Shown here piece by piece: positions 8,083 to 15,320 of a DNA stretch of 64,000 bases. A program made the translations under genes and the position numbers. The notes under the pieces are model-generated. The model ran no database searches and had not been told where the DNA came from. It saw only the letters and a program-made list of their open reading frames with translations. The DNA comes from Pseudomonas sp. UBA6562 (GTDB taxonomy: Bacteria > Pseudomonadota > Gammaproteobacteria > Pseudomonadales > Pseudomonadaceae): positions 62,001-126,000 of the forward strand of contig NZ_DJJS01000010.1 in NCBI RefSeq assembly GCF_002434265.1. Direction: 5' to 3'. The first letter of the stretch is position 1; every line of letters begins with the position of its first letter.

Positions 8083-9066
8083 ATGGCCAACGACTTCGCC
8101 TTCACCATCAAGCGCATTCGCTTCGATGAGCACTACCGGCCCGCGGACAACACGCGGATCACCACCAACTTCGCCAACCTGGCCCGCGGCGAACGTCGCC
8201 AGGCCAACCTGCGCAACACCTTGCAGATGATCGACAACCGCTTCAACGCCCTCGCCCATTGGGACAACCCCAATGCCGACCGTTACGCGGTGGAGCTGGA
8301 CATCGTATCGGTGGCGATGCAGGTGGCGGAACCGGGCATCGAGGGCCAGGGCACCGCGCTGCCGCTGATCGAAATGCTCAAGACCACCGTGCTCGACCGG
8401 CAGACCGGCGAGCGCATCGACGGCATCGTCGGCAACAACTTCTCGTCCTACGTGCGCGACTACGATTTCAGCGTGCGCCTGTCGCAGCGTGCCGGCGCGA
8501 CCGAGGCCCCGGCGCAGTTCGGCGAGCTGCATGGCAAGCTGTTCAAGTGCTTCGTCAATTCGGCGGACTACAAGGCCCATTTCGGCAAGCCGCCGGTCAT
8601 CTGCCTGAGCGTGTCCAGCAGCAAGACCTACCAGCGCAGCGAAAACCACCACCCGGTATTGGGTTACGAGTACGTGCAGAGCGCGCACTCGTTGACCGAC
8701 GACTACTTCGCCAAGATGGGCTTGCAGGTGCGCTACTTCATGCCCGCCAACAGCGTCGCGCCCCTGGCGTTCTATTTCGCCGGCGACTTGTTGGCCGACT
8801 ACACCGCCCTGGAGCTGATCAGCACCATCAGCACCATGGACACCTTCCAGAAGATCTACCGGCCCGAGATCTACAACGCCAATTCGGCGGCCGGCAAACG
8901 CTACCAGCCCAGCCTGCAGCACGAAGACTACTCGTTGACGCGCATCGTCTACGACCGCGAAGAGCGCAGCCGCCTGGCCCTCGAGCAAGGCCGCTTCGCC
9001 GAAGAACATTTCATCAAGCCCTACGGCGCCCTGCTCGAACAGTGGTCCGCCGGTTACGCGCTTTGA
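8083..9066 (+). CDS. mesX: MesX (DUF1852), partner of methionine synthase MesD
   Basis: A 327-residue DUF1852 protein. In the described MesD/MesX pair, the DUF1852 protein is required together with the short MetE-like protein for folate-independent methionine synthesis in aerobic bacteria, and oxygen is needed; the methyl donor was not established as far as I know. The sequence has no signal peptide and no transmembrane segment. It is rich in aromatic and charged residues, including FSSYVRDYDFSVRL, SSSKTYQRSENHHPV and a C-terminal EEHFIKPYGALLEQW, but I recognise no classical catalytic motif. mesD starts 28 bases downstream, so the pair forms one unit, and a structured leader precedes it. Confidence 0.88.
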   Translation: MANDFAFTIKRIRFDEHYRPADNTRITTNFANLARGERRQANLRNTLQMIDNRFNALAHWDNPNADRYAVELDIVSVAMQVAEPGIEGQGTALPLIEMLKTTVLDRQTGERIDGIVGNNFSSYVRDYDFSVRLSQRAGATEAPAQFGELHGKLFKCFVNSADYKAHFGKPPVICLSVSSSKTYQRSENHHPVLGYEYVQSAHSLTDDYFAKMGLQVRYFMPANSVAPLAFYFAGDLLADYTALELISTISTMDTFQKIYRPEIYNANSAAGKRYQPSLQHEDYSLTRIVYDREERSRLALEQGRFAEEHFIKPYGALLEQWSAGYAL

Positions 9067-9094
9067 CACGCCCCGAACACAAGGTTATCGCCCG

Positions 9095-10123
9095 ATGAAC
9101 AAGCTGCTTCCCACGTCCACCGCCGGCAGTCTGCCCAAACCCGCCTGGCTGGCCGAGCCCGAAACCCTCTGGTCGCCCTGGAAACTGCAAGGCGCCGAAC
9201 TGCTCGAGGGCAAGCAGGACGCGCTGCGCCTGGCCCTGCACGAGCAACGGCAAGCGGGTATCGACATCGTCAGCGACGGCGAGCAGACCCGCCAGCACTT
9301 CGTCACCACCTTCATCGAGCACCTGGACGGCGTCGACTTCGAGCGTCGCGAAACCGTGCGCATCCGTGATCGCTACGACGCCAGCGTGCCCACCGTGGTA
9401 GGTGCGGTGAGCCGGCAGAAGCCGGTGTTCGTCGAGGACGCCAAGTTCCTGCGGGCGCAGACCGACCAGCCGATCAAGTGGGCGCTGCCCGGCCCCATGA
9501 CCATGATCGACACGCTGTACGACAACCATTACAAAAGCCGCGAAAAGCTCGCCTGGGAGTTCGCCAAGATCCTCAACCAGGAAGCCCGCGAGTTGGAAGC
9601 GGCGGGGGTCGACATCATTCAGTTCGACGAACCGGCGTTCAACGTGTTCTTCGACGACGTCAACGACTGGGGCGTCGCCACCCTGGAGCGCGCCATCGAA
9701 GGCCTCAAATGCGAAACCGCCGTGCATATCTGCTATGGCTACGGCATCAAGGCCAATACCGACTGGAAGAAAACCCTGGGTTCGGAATGGCGGCAGTATG
9801 AAGAGGCCTTCCCCAAGCTGCAGCAATCGAGCATCGACATCGTTTCGCTGGAGTGCCACAACTCCCATGTGCCGATGGAACTGATCGAGCTGATCCGCGG
9901 CAAGAAGGTCATGGTGGGCGCCATCGACGTCGCCAACCACACCGTCGAAACCCCCGAGCAAGTGGCCGATACGCTGCGCAAGGCCTTGCAGTTCGTCGAT
10001 GCCGACAAGCTGTACCCGTGCACCAACTGCGGCATGGCGCCGTTGCCGCGCCATGTGGCCAACGGCAAGTTGCGCGCGTTGAGCGCGGGGGCCGAAATCG
10101 TTCGCCGGGAACTGACGCGCTGA
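9095..10123 (+). CDS. mesD: Short MetE-like methionine synthase MesD
   Basis: A 342-residue protein equivalent to only the C-terminal catalytic half of cobalamin-independent methionine synthase, opening TSTAGSLPKPAWLAEPE. The zinc ligands expected from MetE are visible: His and Cys in VHICYGYG, Glu in SLECHNSH and Cys in YPCTNCGMAPL. The homocysteine-site pattern FDEPAFNVFF is also present. Lacking the N-terminal folate-binding half, it belongs to the core-MetE group; together with the adjacent DUF1852 gene it fits the MesD family. It probably lets the cell make methionine without 5-methyltetrahydrofolate. A strong hairpin follows the stop. Confidence 0.88.
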   Translation: MNKLLPTSTAGSLPKPAWLAEPETLWSPWKLQGAELLEGKQDALRLALHEQRQAGIDIVSDGEQTRQHFVTTFIEHLDGVDFERRETVRIRDRYDASVPTVVGAVSRQKPVFVEDAKFLRAQTDQPIKWALPGPMTMIDTLYDNHYKSREKLAWEFAKILNQEARELEAAGVDIIQFDEPAFNVFFDDVNDWGVATLERAIEGLKCETAVHICYGYGIKANTDWKKTLGSEWRQYEEAFPKLQQSSIDIVSLECHNSHVPMELIELIRGKKVMVGAIDVANHTVETPEQVADTLRKALQFVDADKLYPCTNCGMAPLPRHVANGKLRALSAGAEIVRRELTR

Positions 10124-10135
10124 GCGTGATGCGTG

Positions 10136-10168
10136 GGCCGCCGTCCTTCCTTCATACGGACGGCGGCC
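10136..10168 (+). terminator. Terminator-like hairpin after mesD
   Basis: An 11-bp perfect stem (GGCCGCCGTCC with GGACGGCGGCC) and an 11-base loop begin 12 bases after the mesD stop. The downstream tail is GTGAAGG and lacks a U-run. Confidence 0.5.
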
Positions 10169-10321
10169 GTGAAGGGGCTTGGCCATTGCCGAACAGTTCA
10201 CAACTTCAGCCATCGGGTTGTGATTTCCAAGCGCTTTGTTGTGAACCACGGCCAAGGCGCTTGGCACCTCGGCGCATGCCTCGTTTAATGCAGCCCATCT
10301 GACTTTCGAGGACCGAACACC

Positions 10322-10765
10322 ATGTTGACGTACCGCAAGTGGGCCGCCGCCCTGATCGCCTCCCTGGCCCTGCTGAGCAGCCTGGCCCACGCCGAAGATC
10401 GCCCACCGGTGGCCGACAAGGTCGTGGCCTACATCGGCGAGCACGGCGTGAAGGTCTGGACCCTGCGCATCGGCGAGCGTAGCGCCAACGAAGCGCTGGT
10501 GCAGGTTGAGGGCGTGGACAATGACTGGAACATGCGCATCCAGAAGATGAAGGTGGAGAAGACCGATAAGCGTACCTCTTACTTCACCACCGTCGACGGC
10601 AAGCCGTTCGCAGCCTTGCTCATCCAGGGCCCGGATAGCTGGAGCCCCAGCGAGCTGTACCTGCCGGGCGAGTCGCAGGTGATCAGGCTCGCGTATTCGG
10701 ACGGGTTGTCGGACGCGGGGAATGCGCAGGCGTTTCTGACGGACTATCTGAATCAGAAAGAGTGA
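10322..10765 (+). CDS. Exported protein of unknown function
   Basis: A 147-residue protein with a typical signal peptide: basic start, hydrophobic residues 9-22 and a cut after Ala-His-Ala. The mature part of about 122 residues carries no metal or catalytic motif I recognise; it alternates short beta-like stretches (VVAYIGEHGVKVWTLRIGE) with charged loops, suggesting a small periplasmic beta-rich domain. GAGGA upstream supports the ATG. It stands alone between mesXD and the lower-GC defence patch and is probably the last core gene before that insertion. I cannot assign a role. Confidence 0.75.
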   Translation: MLTYRKWAAALIASLALLSSLAHAEDRPPVADKVVAYIGEHGVKVWTLRIGERSANEALVQVEGVDNDWNMRIQKMKVEKTDKRTSYFTTVDGKPFAALLIQGPDSWSPSELYLPGESQVIRLAYSDGLSDAGNAQAFLTDYLNQKE

Positions 10766-10816
10766 CAGCTTGGCGATTGACGCGCTGATGGGCGTTTGCG
10801 CAGAGTAGGTATGCTG

Positions 10817-10840
10817 CCGTGTCCGGTTGTTCGGGCACGG
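10817..10840 (+). terminator. Hairpin after the exported-protein gene
   Basis: A 9-bp stem with one G-U pair (CCGTGTCCG with CGGGCACGG, GTTGTT loop) lies between the two converging genes. There is no U-tract; it could serve either direction. Confidence 0.4.
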
Positions 10841-10868
10841 TAGGCACGGTTGAGTCAGTGCTTGACGT

Positions 10869-11573
10869 TTACCACTGCAACGCTTCTGGCGCCGCCTTTA
10901 TCAGTTCCGCGGACTTGGCAAGCAAAGGCAACTCATTGTTATAGCGCTTCATCCTTTCCCATACCCCCCTGTATCGCTCATTCCGAAAGTCTTCGATAAA
11001 TACCTGGCGCTCTACGGCGGTCAATTGGTGCTGTTGGTTTATCCACGCGGACAGCCGCGCGTTGAACCCGGAGAAGGCGCTTCTACGGCCTCGGACCAGT
11101 GCATCGCGCTTGTTTAGGCCAAGTACGTCGATCGTATAATCGGCACGTAACCAAACCTCGGACATGTCGTCATCGGTATTGGGTACGTAGCGGAAGGTTC
11201 GAAAATCCAACCATAAAAAATCGAGTGGGTCATCGACGCGTGGGTCGAGGAGGGCAGGGCGGCCTCTTTCAGGTGGAACCACCGCTGCATTGGGCTTACG
11301 CGTAATGTCCACGCGTTTCAGCGGTTCTACCAGCACGGCAAATTTATTGTTCTTGGGGCCATTGCAGGGACCACAGGCAAGCACATAGTTACTCCAGGCG
11401 TAGCAGACTTCCGGGAAAAGATCCTTAGGTCGCATATGCTCGATTTCATAAGCCAACGAATCTTCACAATACACGCACCTGGCGTTTCCACTGCACATCC
11501 GCGTCAGGACCTCTTTCAGCTCGCTGAACAAACCTCGTGGCTTATCCTTCCAGCTGCTTTTGGCATAAGCCAC
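10869..11573 (-). CDS. HNH endonuclease of a two-gene defence module (PtuB-like)
   Basis: From the GTG at 11573 this encodes 234 residues of an HNH nuclease with a zinc knuckle: Cys33 and Cys36 (CVYC), the Glu-His pair at 45-46 (EIEHMRPKDLFP), Asn62, and Cys67 and Cys70 (CGPC) followed by NGPKNNKF. This pattern is typical of HNH partners of AAA ATPases in Septu-like and retron-linked systems. A GAGG sits 6 bases before the GTG, so restart is plausible. However, the same frame continues upstream through one TAA into an ATG at 11672, and the upstream part looks like the true N-terminus; see the next entry. Base composition is clearly less GC-rich than in the flanking genes. Confidence 0.8.
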   Translation of the reverse strand: MAYAKSSWKDKPRGLFSELKEVLTRMCSGNARCVYCEDSLAYEIEHMRPKDLFPEVCYAWSNYVLACGPCNGPKNNKFAVLVEPLKRVDITRKPNAAVVPPERGRPALLDPRVDDPLDFLWLDFRTFRYVPNTDDDMSEVWLRADYTIDVLGLNKRDALVRGRRSAFSGFNARLSAWINQQHQLTAVERQVFIEDFRNERYRGVWERMKRYNNELPLLAKSAELIKAAPEALQW

Positions 11574-11672
11574 TTATGCCTCGTAACCATCGAGTTTGTC
11601 TACGTTGTCCTGAAGGGCCTGCAAACGCTGCACCTGTTTGGCTTCGAGATCTTGCGAGGCGAGGGTGATCAT
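11574..11672 (-). pseudogene. Detached N-terminal piece of the HNH gene, ending in in-frame TAA
   Basis: An ATG at 11672 overlaps the stop of the ATPase gene (ATGA) and opens a 32-codon frame that ends in TAA at 11576-11574, immediately followed in the same frame by the GTG of the HNH gene. The peptide (MITLASQDLEAKQV, then RLQALQDNVDKLDGYEA) is an amphipathic helix that flows naturally into VAYAKSSWKDK beyond the stop. The likeliest reading is that the ancestral HNH gene began here and gained one ochre codon. Restart at the GTG may rescue a shortened nuclease. A genuine small third gene is less likely. Confidence 0.65.
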
Positions 11673-12931
11673 AGGCTTTCGTCTTCCGTCACCGAGGCTA
11701 GTGTGCTTTCCAGCTTCAGGCGTTCGGAGACTTCCGGGGCGGATAATGTGCCCCTGTCCATGACCCTGTTCAACTTAGCCAGTCGATCGAGTTTATCCAC
11801 GGCTTCGTCGGAGCGACCGGGTAAGCCACCGAATGCCTCACTGTTCAAGACGTGCAGTACATCCCCGTAAAGCACGCGATTGAGCTGGTCACCTGTGATG
11901 CGGTGAAGCTGTTCCCCAGCACCCGGTTCGGGTAGTCGCCATACAGAACCTCTCGCCGCCGTCTGGCAAACGTAGGGGGAATGGGTAGTCACAATGAATT
12001 GAATAGCGGGAAACAGTCGAGTCAACCATGGGCCTATTTCGCGCTGCCATGAGGGATGCAGGTGGGCATCTATCTCATCGATGAACACTACGCCAGGAGC
12101 TAGCACGGTGCAGGCATCTTTCGAAAAGATAGCCTCGCTGTACCTCGATACGAGCAGGCGCAACAACTCGAAGGTCATCGATAACACAGCACGGTAACCG
12201 TCGCTCAGTTCTAGGATAGGCACGTCTACATTATTGCCATCGACAAACTTCACGGTTTCCGAATTCACCTCGGTGAGCTCAGCGCCGTGTGGAAGAAAGC
12301 CGGGTTGATTAATGAAGGTGCGGACCTTTCCAAGTAAGCCGTCATGCGTATTGGAAGAAATGCCCTCCAACTGCTTGAAGCGTAGCCTCTGAAGCCATTC
12401 CAACGCTTCGGTCAATGCAACGTCTTCATTAAAGATGCTCAGGTGCCGAGCGAGACGCGGGAATGCTGTAAACAACCTGACGTTTTCTGGGTTACCGCCG
12501 CTGAAACGACGCATAGGCCCGAAGGCTGCGGAGAACCAACCACGGCCATCGCCCAAGAATTTCGGCGTGCTACTGGTTGTGGGCTTGATCAAACCGTCGC
12601 TTTGGAGAGAGAGGCCTCCTTTGACAATGCGCAAAGACTGGGGCCCCTGCTTGCCCGATGTATCCCAGTCAGCAGTGGGCGCCACTTCTACATTGATCAC
12701 TGCTTTGACGACGCCAGGCGCCCTGCGGATGAATTCTTGCGCCGGACGTCGAGCAGCAGCGAACTCGATGGCACCTGTAAAGGCAATGGCACCAGCCCGC
12801 AGAAATCCTGACTTACCAGAGCCATTCGGACCGATCAGCACGTGCCAGCCCGGCTCTTCTCCAGCGTCGATTTCCCACACCAAAGACGCGAAGGCTCGGA
12901 AGTTCGTCAGTTCCAATTTGCGAAGATACAT
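11669..12931 (-). CDS. ABC-like AAA ATPase of the defence module (PtuA-like)
   Basis: A 420-residue ATPase of the overcoming-lysogenization/AAA_21 kind. Walker A is GPNGSGKS at 34-41, the signature-like ELSDGYRAVLSM lies at about 241-252, Walker B VVFIDEID at 281-288 followed by AHLHPSWQ, and the switch His is in VTTHSPY at 314-320. The N-terminal RKLELTNFRAF strand is typical of RecF/SMC-like heads. The ATG at 12931 is preferred to the GTG at 12937 because GGAG lies five bases before it. The following HNH frame overlaps its stop, so ATPase and nuclease were one transcription unit. In PtuAB systems the ATPase senses and controls the HNH toxin. Confidence 0.87.
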   Translation of the reverse strand: MYLRKLELTNFRAFASLVWEIDAGEEPGWHVLIGPNGSGKSGFLRAGAIAFTGAIEFAAARRPAQEFIRRAPGVVKAVINVEVAPTADWDTSGKQGPQSLRIVKGGLSLQSDGLIKPTTSSTPKFLGDGRGWFSAAFGPMRRFSGGNPENVRLFTAFPRLARHLSIFNEDVALTEALEWLQRLRFKQLEGISSNTHDGLLGKVRTFINQPGFLPHGAELTEVNSETVKFVDGNNVDVPILELSDGYRAVLSMTFELLRLLVSRYSEAIFSKDACTVLAPGVVFIDEIDAHLHPSWQREIGPWLTRLFPAIQFIVTTHSPYVCQTAARGSVWRLPEPGAGEQLHRITGDQLNRVLYGDVLHVLNSEAFGGLPGRSDEAVDKLDRLAKLNRVMDRGTLSAPEVSERLKLESTLASVTEDESL

Positions 12932-13140
12932 ATCCACTCCGGAGCGCTAGCCATCGGGCCAGGTAGAGCAAAGACCGGCCCTTACATAGGGCGGTGAGTC
13001 TAGCAGAGACACGCAACGCCCCGAGGCGACGACCAGAAATTGGTGTTGCCGGATGTAATGGCACATAGGATTAGACATTGTCCGCAGCGTCATTCATTGG
13101 ACGCTCTCTCACTGCCAAGTTTTGCCTACCGAAGGGAGCA

Positions 13141-13527
13141 CTACGGCTCAACAAGCGCTTGAATAGGCGGACTCAAAACAGGTTCTACCTGTCTCAACCA
13201 CCGTTCGCCACCCACCCACGACTCATCCGCATAGTCGTCGGGATGGGCTTCGTGCCAAAGGGAGGCCACCTTCAAGTCGTCCATCCTTATCAACCAGATC
13301 TCCTGCGTGTGGTGGTTGCAGCCGAACGGGAAGTACATCCGGAACAACTGATCGGGTGCTTCGAAGTGGTGGGCATACAGCGCCGCGATGTCTTGGGGGT
13401 GGTACAGCTCGAGGTCGTCTCGCCGACCAGGGCCGAAACGGCTCAGCAGCTGGCGATAGAAGGGGGGCAGCGGAAAACCCAACTGCTGTTCCAGCGAGTC
13501 GATGGCTTGAGGCGAAAGCGGGTTCAT
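13141..13527 (-). CDS. SMI1/KNR4 (SUKH) family protein
   Basis: A 128-residue protein opening with the SUKH pattern: an N-terminal helix (QAIDSLEQQLGFPLPPFYRQLLSRFGPG), then a strand-rich acidic core (LYHPQDIAALY, WLIRMDDLKVASLWHEAHPDDYADESW). SUKH proteins often act as immunity proteins for contact-dependent or secreted toxins. No toxin gene is next to it, so it may be an orphan immunity gene or have a housekeeping role. I chose the ATG at 13527; the frame stays open upstream but that part is arginine- and serine-rich and crosses a repeat hairpin. The ribosome site is weak. Confidence 0.75.
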   Translation of the reverse strand: MNPLSPQAIDSLEQQLGFPLPPFYRQLLSRFGPGRRDDLELYHPQDIAALYAHHFEAPDQLFRMYFPFGCNHHTQEIWLIRMDDLKVASLWHEAHPDDYADESWVGGERWLRQVEPVLSPPIQALVEP

Positions 13528-13579
13528 CGTAGGGGCGTCCTGCGTGCGAGCGGGGGTCCATGATGACGGTGGATGGGTA

Positions 13580-13595
13580 CCCCGCGAAAGCGGGG
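13580..13595. repeat. CCCCGC-GAAA-GCGGGG palindrome
   Basis: A perfect 6-bp GC stem with a GAAA tetraloop lies between SMI1 and the sigma factor. The form resembles short repetitive palindromes scattered in pseudomonad genomes; copy number cannot be judged from this window. Confidence 0.45.
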
Positions 13596-13691
13596 ATCGT
13601 GAAACGTCGGTGCACGGCCAACAGCTAGCCGCCCTTGCGAAGCGTGCCCGACGACCTCGCATTGTGATAAACGCCGCGCCCGACTAATATC

Positions 13692-13710
13692 GCGAACACT
13701 TCTCATTAGC
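13692..13710 (+). promoter_or_regulatory. Possible Fur box before the sigma factor
   Basis: The 19 bases GCGAACACTTCTCATTAGC match about 11 of 19 positions of the Fur consensus and sit some 25 bases upstream of the FecI-type sigma gene, where a Fur site is expected. Confidence 0.45.
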
Positions 13711-13733
13711 TGCTTCGCTGCGTCGGATCTACC

Positions 13734-14264
13734 ATGTCCTCCCCCCATGCCCTCGATCATCCCGTACACCGCCTGTACACGCAGCACGCGCCGTGGCTGC
13801 TGAGGTTTCTCGGCCGGCGGCTGGGCAGCCGCCTGGATGCGCCGGATCTGCTGCACGACACCTTCATGCGCGTGCTCGGCCGGCCGCGCCTGCCGACCGA
13901 CGAAGCCGGCGAGCGCTCGTTCCTGGCCGCCATCGCCAGCGGCTTGTGCATCGACCGCTGGCGCCGCCGGGACGTGGAAAGCGCCTATCTGGCTGCGTTG
14001 GCCAGCCAACCCAATGCGCTGCAGCCTTCGCCCGAGCACAGCGCCATGGTGCTGGAAACCCTGATTGAGGTGGATGCCATGCTGGACAGCCTGCCGGCCA
14101 AGGTGCGCGAAAGCTTTCTGCTGGCGCAGCTCGACGGCATGCCCTACCGGCAGATCGCCGAGCGCGTGGGGGTGAGCGAGCGCATGGTGAAAAAGTACAT
14201 GGCCCAGGCGTTCGTGCACTGCGCGGTGCTGGGTGCGGAACTCGACGGCGTGCTGGTGGAATGA
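13734..14264 (+). CDS. FecI-type ECF sigma factor
   Basis: A 176-residue extracytoplasmic-function sigma factor. Region 2 (LLRFLGRRLGSRLDAPDLLHDTFMRVL) and the RSFLAAIASGLCIDRWRRRDVE segment are followed by region 4 with its helix-turn-helix (SLPAKVRESFLLAQLDGMPYRQIAERVGVSERMVKKYM). It should direct transcription of the TonB receptor two genes on. It overlaps the FecR-type gene by four bases (ATGA). A likely Fur box precedes it, implying induction by low iron followed by siderophore-dependent activation through the receptor and FecR-type protein. Confidence 0.92.
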   Translation: MSSPHALDHPVHRLYTQHAPWLLRFLGRRLGSRLDAPDLLHDTFMRVLGRPRLPTDEAGERSFLAAIASGLCIDRWRRRDVESAYLAALASQPNALQPSPEHSAMVLETLIEVDAMLDSLPAKVRESFLLAQLDGMPYRQIAERVGVSERMVKKYMAQAFVHCAVLGAELDGVLVE

Positions 14265-15235
14265 GCATGGCGCCGGTCGGCCGCATCCGTCACGCCACCC
14301 TGCAACAGGCGGCGCAGTGGTACGTCGCGTTGCAGGAGGCCGATTGCCCCGCCGCGCTGCACGAGCAGTGGCAGCGCTGGCTCGCCCAGCACAGCGAGCA
14401 CCAGGCGGCCTGGCACTACGTGGCAGGCGTGGGCGAACGCTTCGCGCCACTGCGCGAGCAAGCGGCGTCGACTGGGCAGGTGCTCAGGCAGGCGCGTATG
14501 CCAGGCCTCACGCGGCGCCAAGGCGCCAAAGCGCTGGCGTTGCTGGGCGTCGGCTCGCTGTTGGGGATGACGGGCTGGCGGGTCGCCGGCCAGGCCGGTT
14601 GGACGGCGGATATCGCCACGGGCGTCGGCACCCGGCGCCAGGTACGTCTCGACGACGGCAGCCAGCTCTGGCTCGGGCCGCGCACGGCGGTGGACACGCG
14701 CTTCGACGGCTACGCCCGCGAGCTCGACCTGCGTTTTGGCGAGGTGCTGTTGCAAGCCTCCGCTGGCGACGGACGACCGCTGCGCATCAGCACCGAGTGC
14801 GGCGTGGTGCAGGTGGCCTCCGGCATGGCGCGCCTGGGTGTCCAACAGCGGCAAGGCCATACGCGGTTGAACGTCTACCAAGGCCAAGCGAGCGTCTCCA
14901 CGGCGCGCGATCGCCTGCGCCAGCCAGTGCTCGCCGGCCAGGCCATCGATTTCACGGCGACCGGGCTCGCCGCGCCGACGGCCGCGCAAGCTGCGGGCGA
15001 GTCTTGGACTTGGGGCATGCTGGCGGCCGACGCCATGCCCTTGTCCGAGCTGGTCGACACGCTCGGCCGCTACCGGCATGGCTACCTGGGCTACGCGCCC
15101 GTCATCGCCGACCTGACGGTGATGGGCACCTTCCCCTTGGACGATACCGAGCAGGCCTTGCGCCTGCTGGAGGCGGCCCTCCCCGTGCGGGTTCGGCGCC
15201 TGACCGACTGGTGGGTCAGCGTCGAGCCTGCGTGA
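14261..15235 (+). CDS. FecR-type sigma regulator
   Basis: A 324-residue single-pass inner-membrane regulator. The N-terminal DUF4880 domain (ATLQQAAQWYVALQEAD, CPAALHEQWQRWLAQHSEHQAAW) binds the sigma factor. One hydrophobic segment near residues 88-108 (LALLGVGSLLGMTGWRVAG) follows. The FecR domain (IATGVGTRRQVRLDDGSQLWL, ELDLRFGEVLLQA) and a C-terminal STN-like part (PLSELVDTLGRYRHGYLGY) face the periplasm, where they would meet the receptor's signalling domain. It is coupled to the upstream sigma gene and precedes the receptor. Confidence 0.92.
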   Translation: MSMAPVGRIRHATLQQAAQWYVALQEADCPAALHEQWQRWLAQHSEHQAAWHYVAGVGERFAPLREQAASTGQVLRQARMPGLTRRQGAKALALLGVGSLLGMTGWRVAGQAGWTADIATGVGTRRQVRLDDGSQLWLGPRTAVDTRFDGYARELDLRFGEVLLQASAGDGRPLRISTECGVVQVASGMARLGVQQRQGHTRLNVYQGQASVSTARDRLRQPVLAGQAIDFTATGLAAPTAAQAAGESWTWGMLAADAMPLSELVDTLGRYRHGYLGYAPVIADLTVMGTFPLDDTEQALRLLEAALPVRVRRLTDWWVSVEPA

Positions 15236-15320
15236 GCCACACATAATTTCCCAGGGTGGTTCCCTTTTCCGGGTGTCGTCCGGTTCATCCCTTAGCACTC
15301 ATTGTCTTCTGGGGATCACC

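Noticed and set aside
11574..11672. A genuine third small gene between ATPase and HNH
   Set aside because: It is in the same frame as the HNH gene and separated only by one TAA; its peptide reads as the natural N-terminus of that nuclease. An interrupted gene is the simpler view, though not proven.
10869..12931. Retron with an ATPase/HNH effector
   Set aside because: No reverse transcriptase gene and no msr/msd-like inverted repeats within the surrounding 3 kb.
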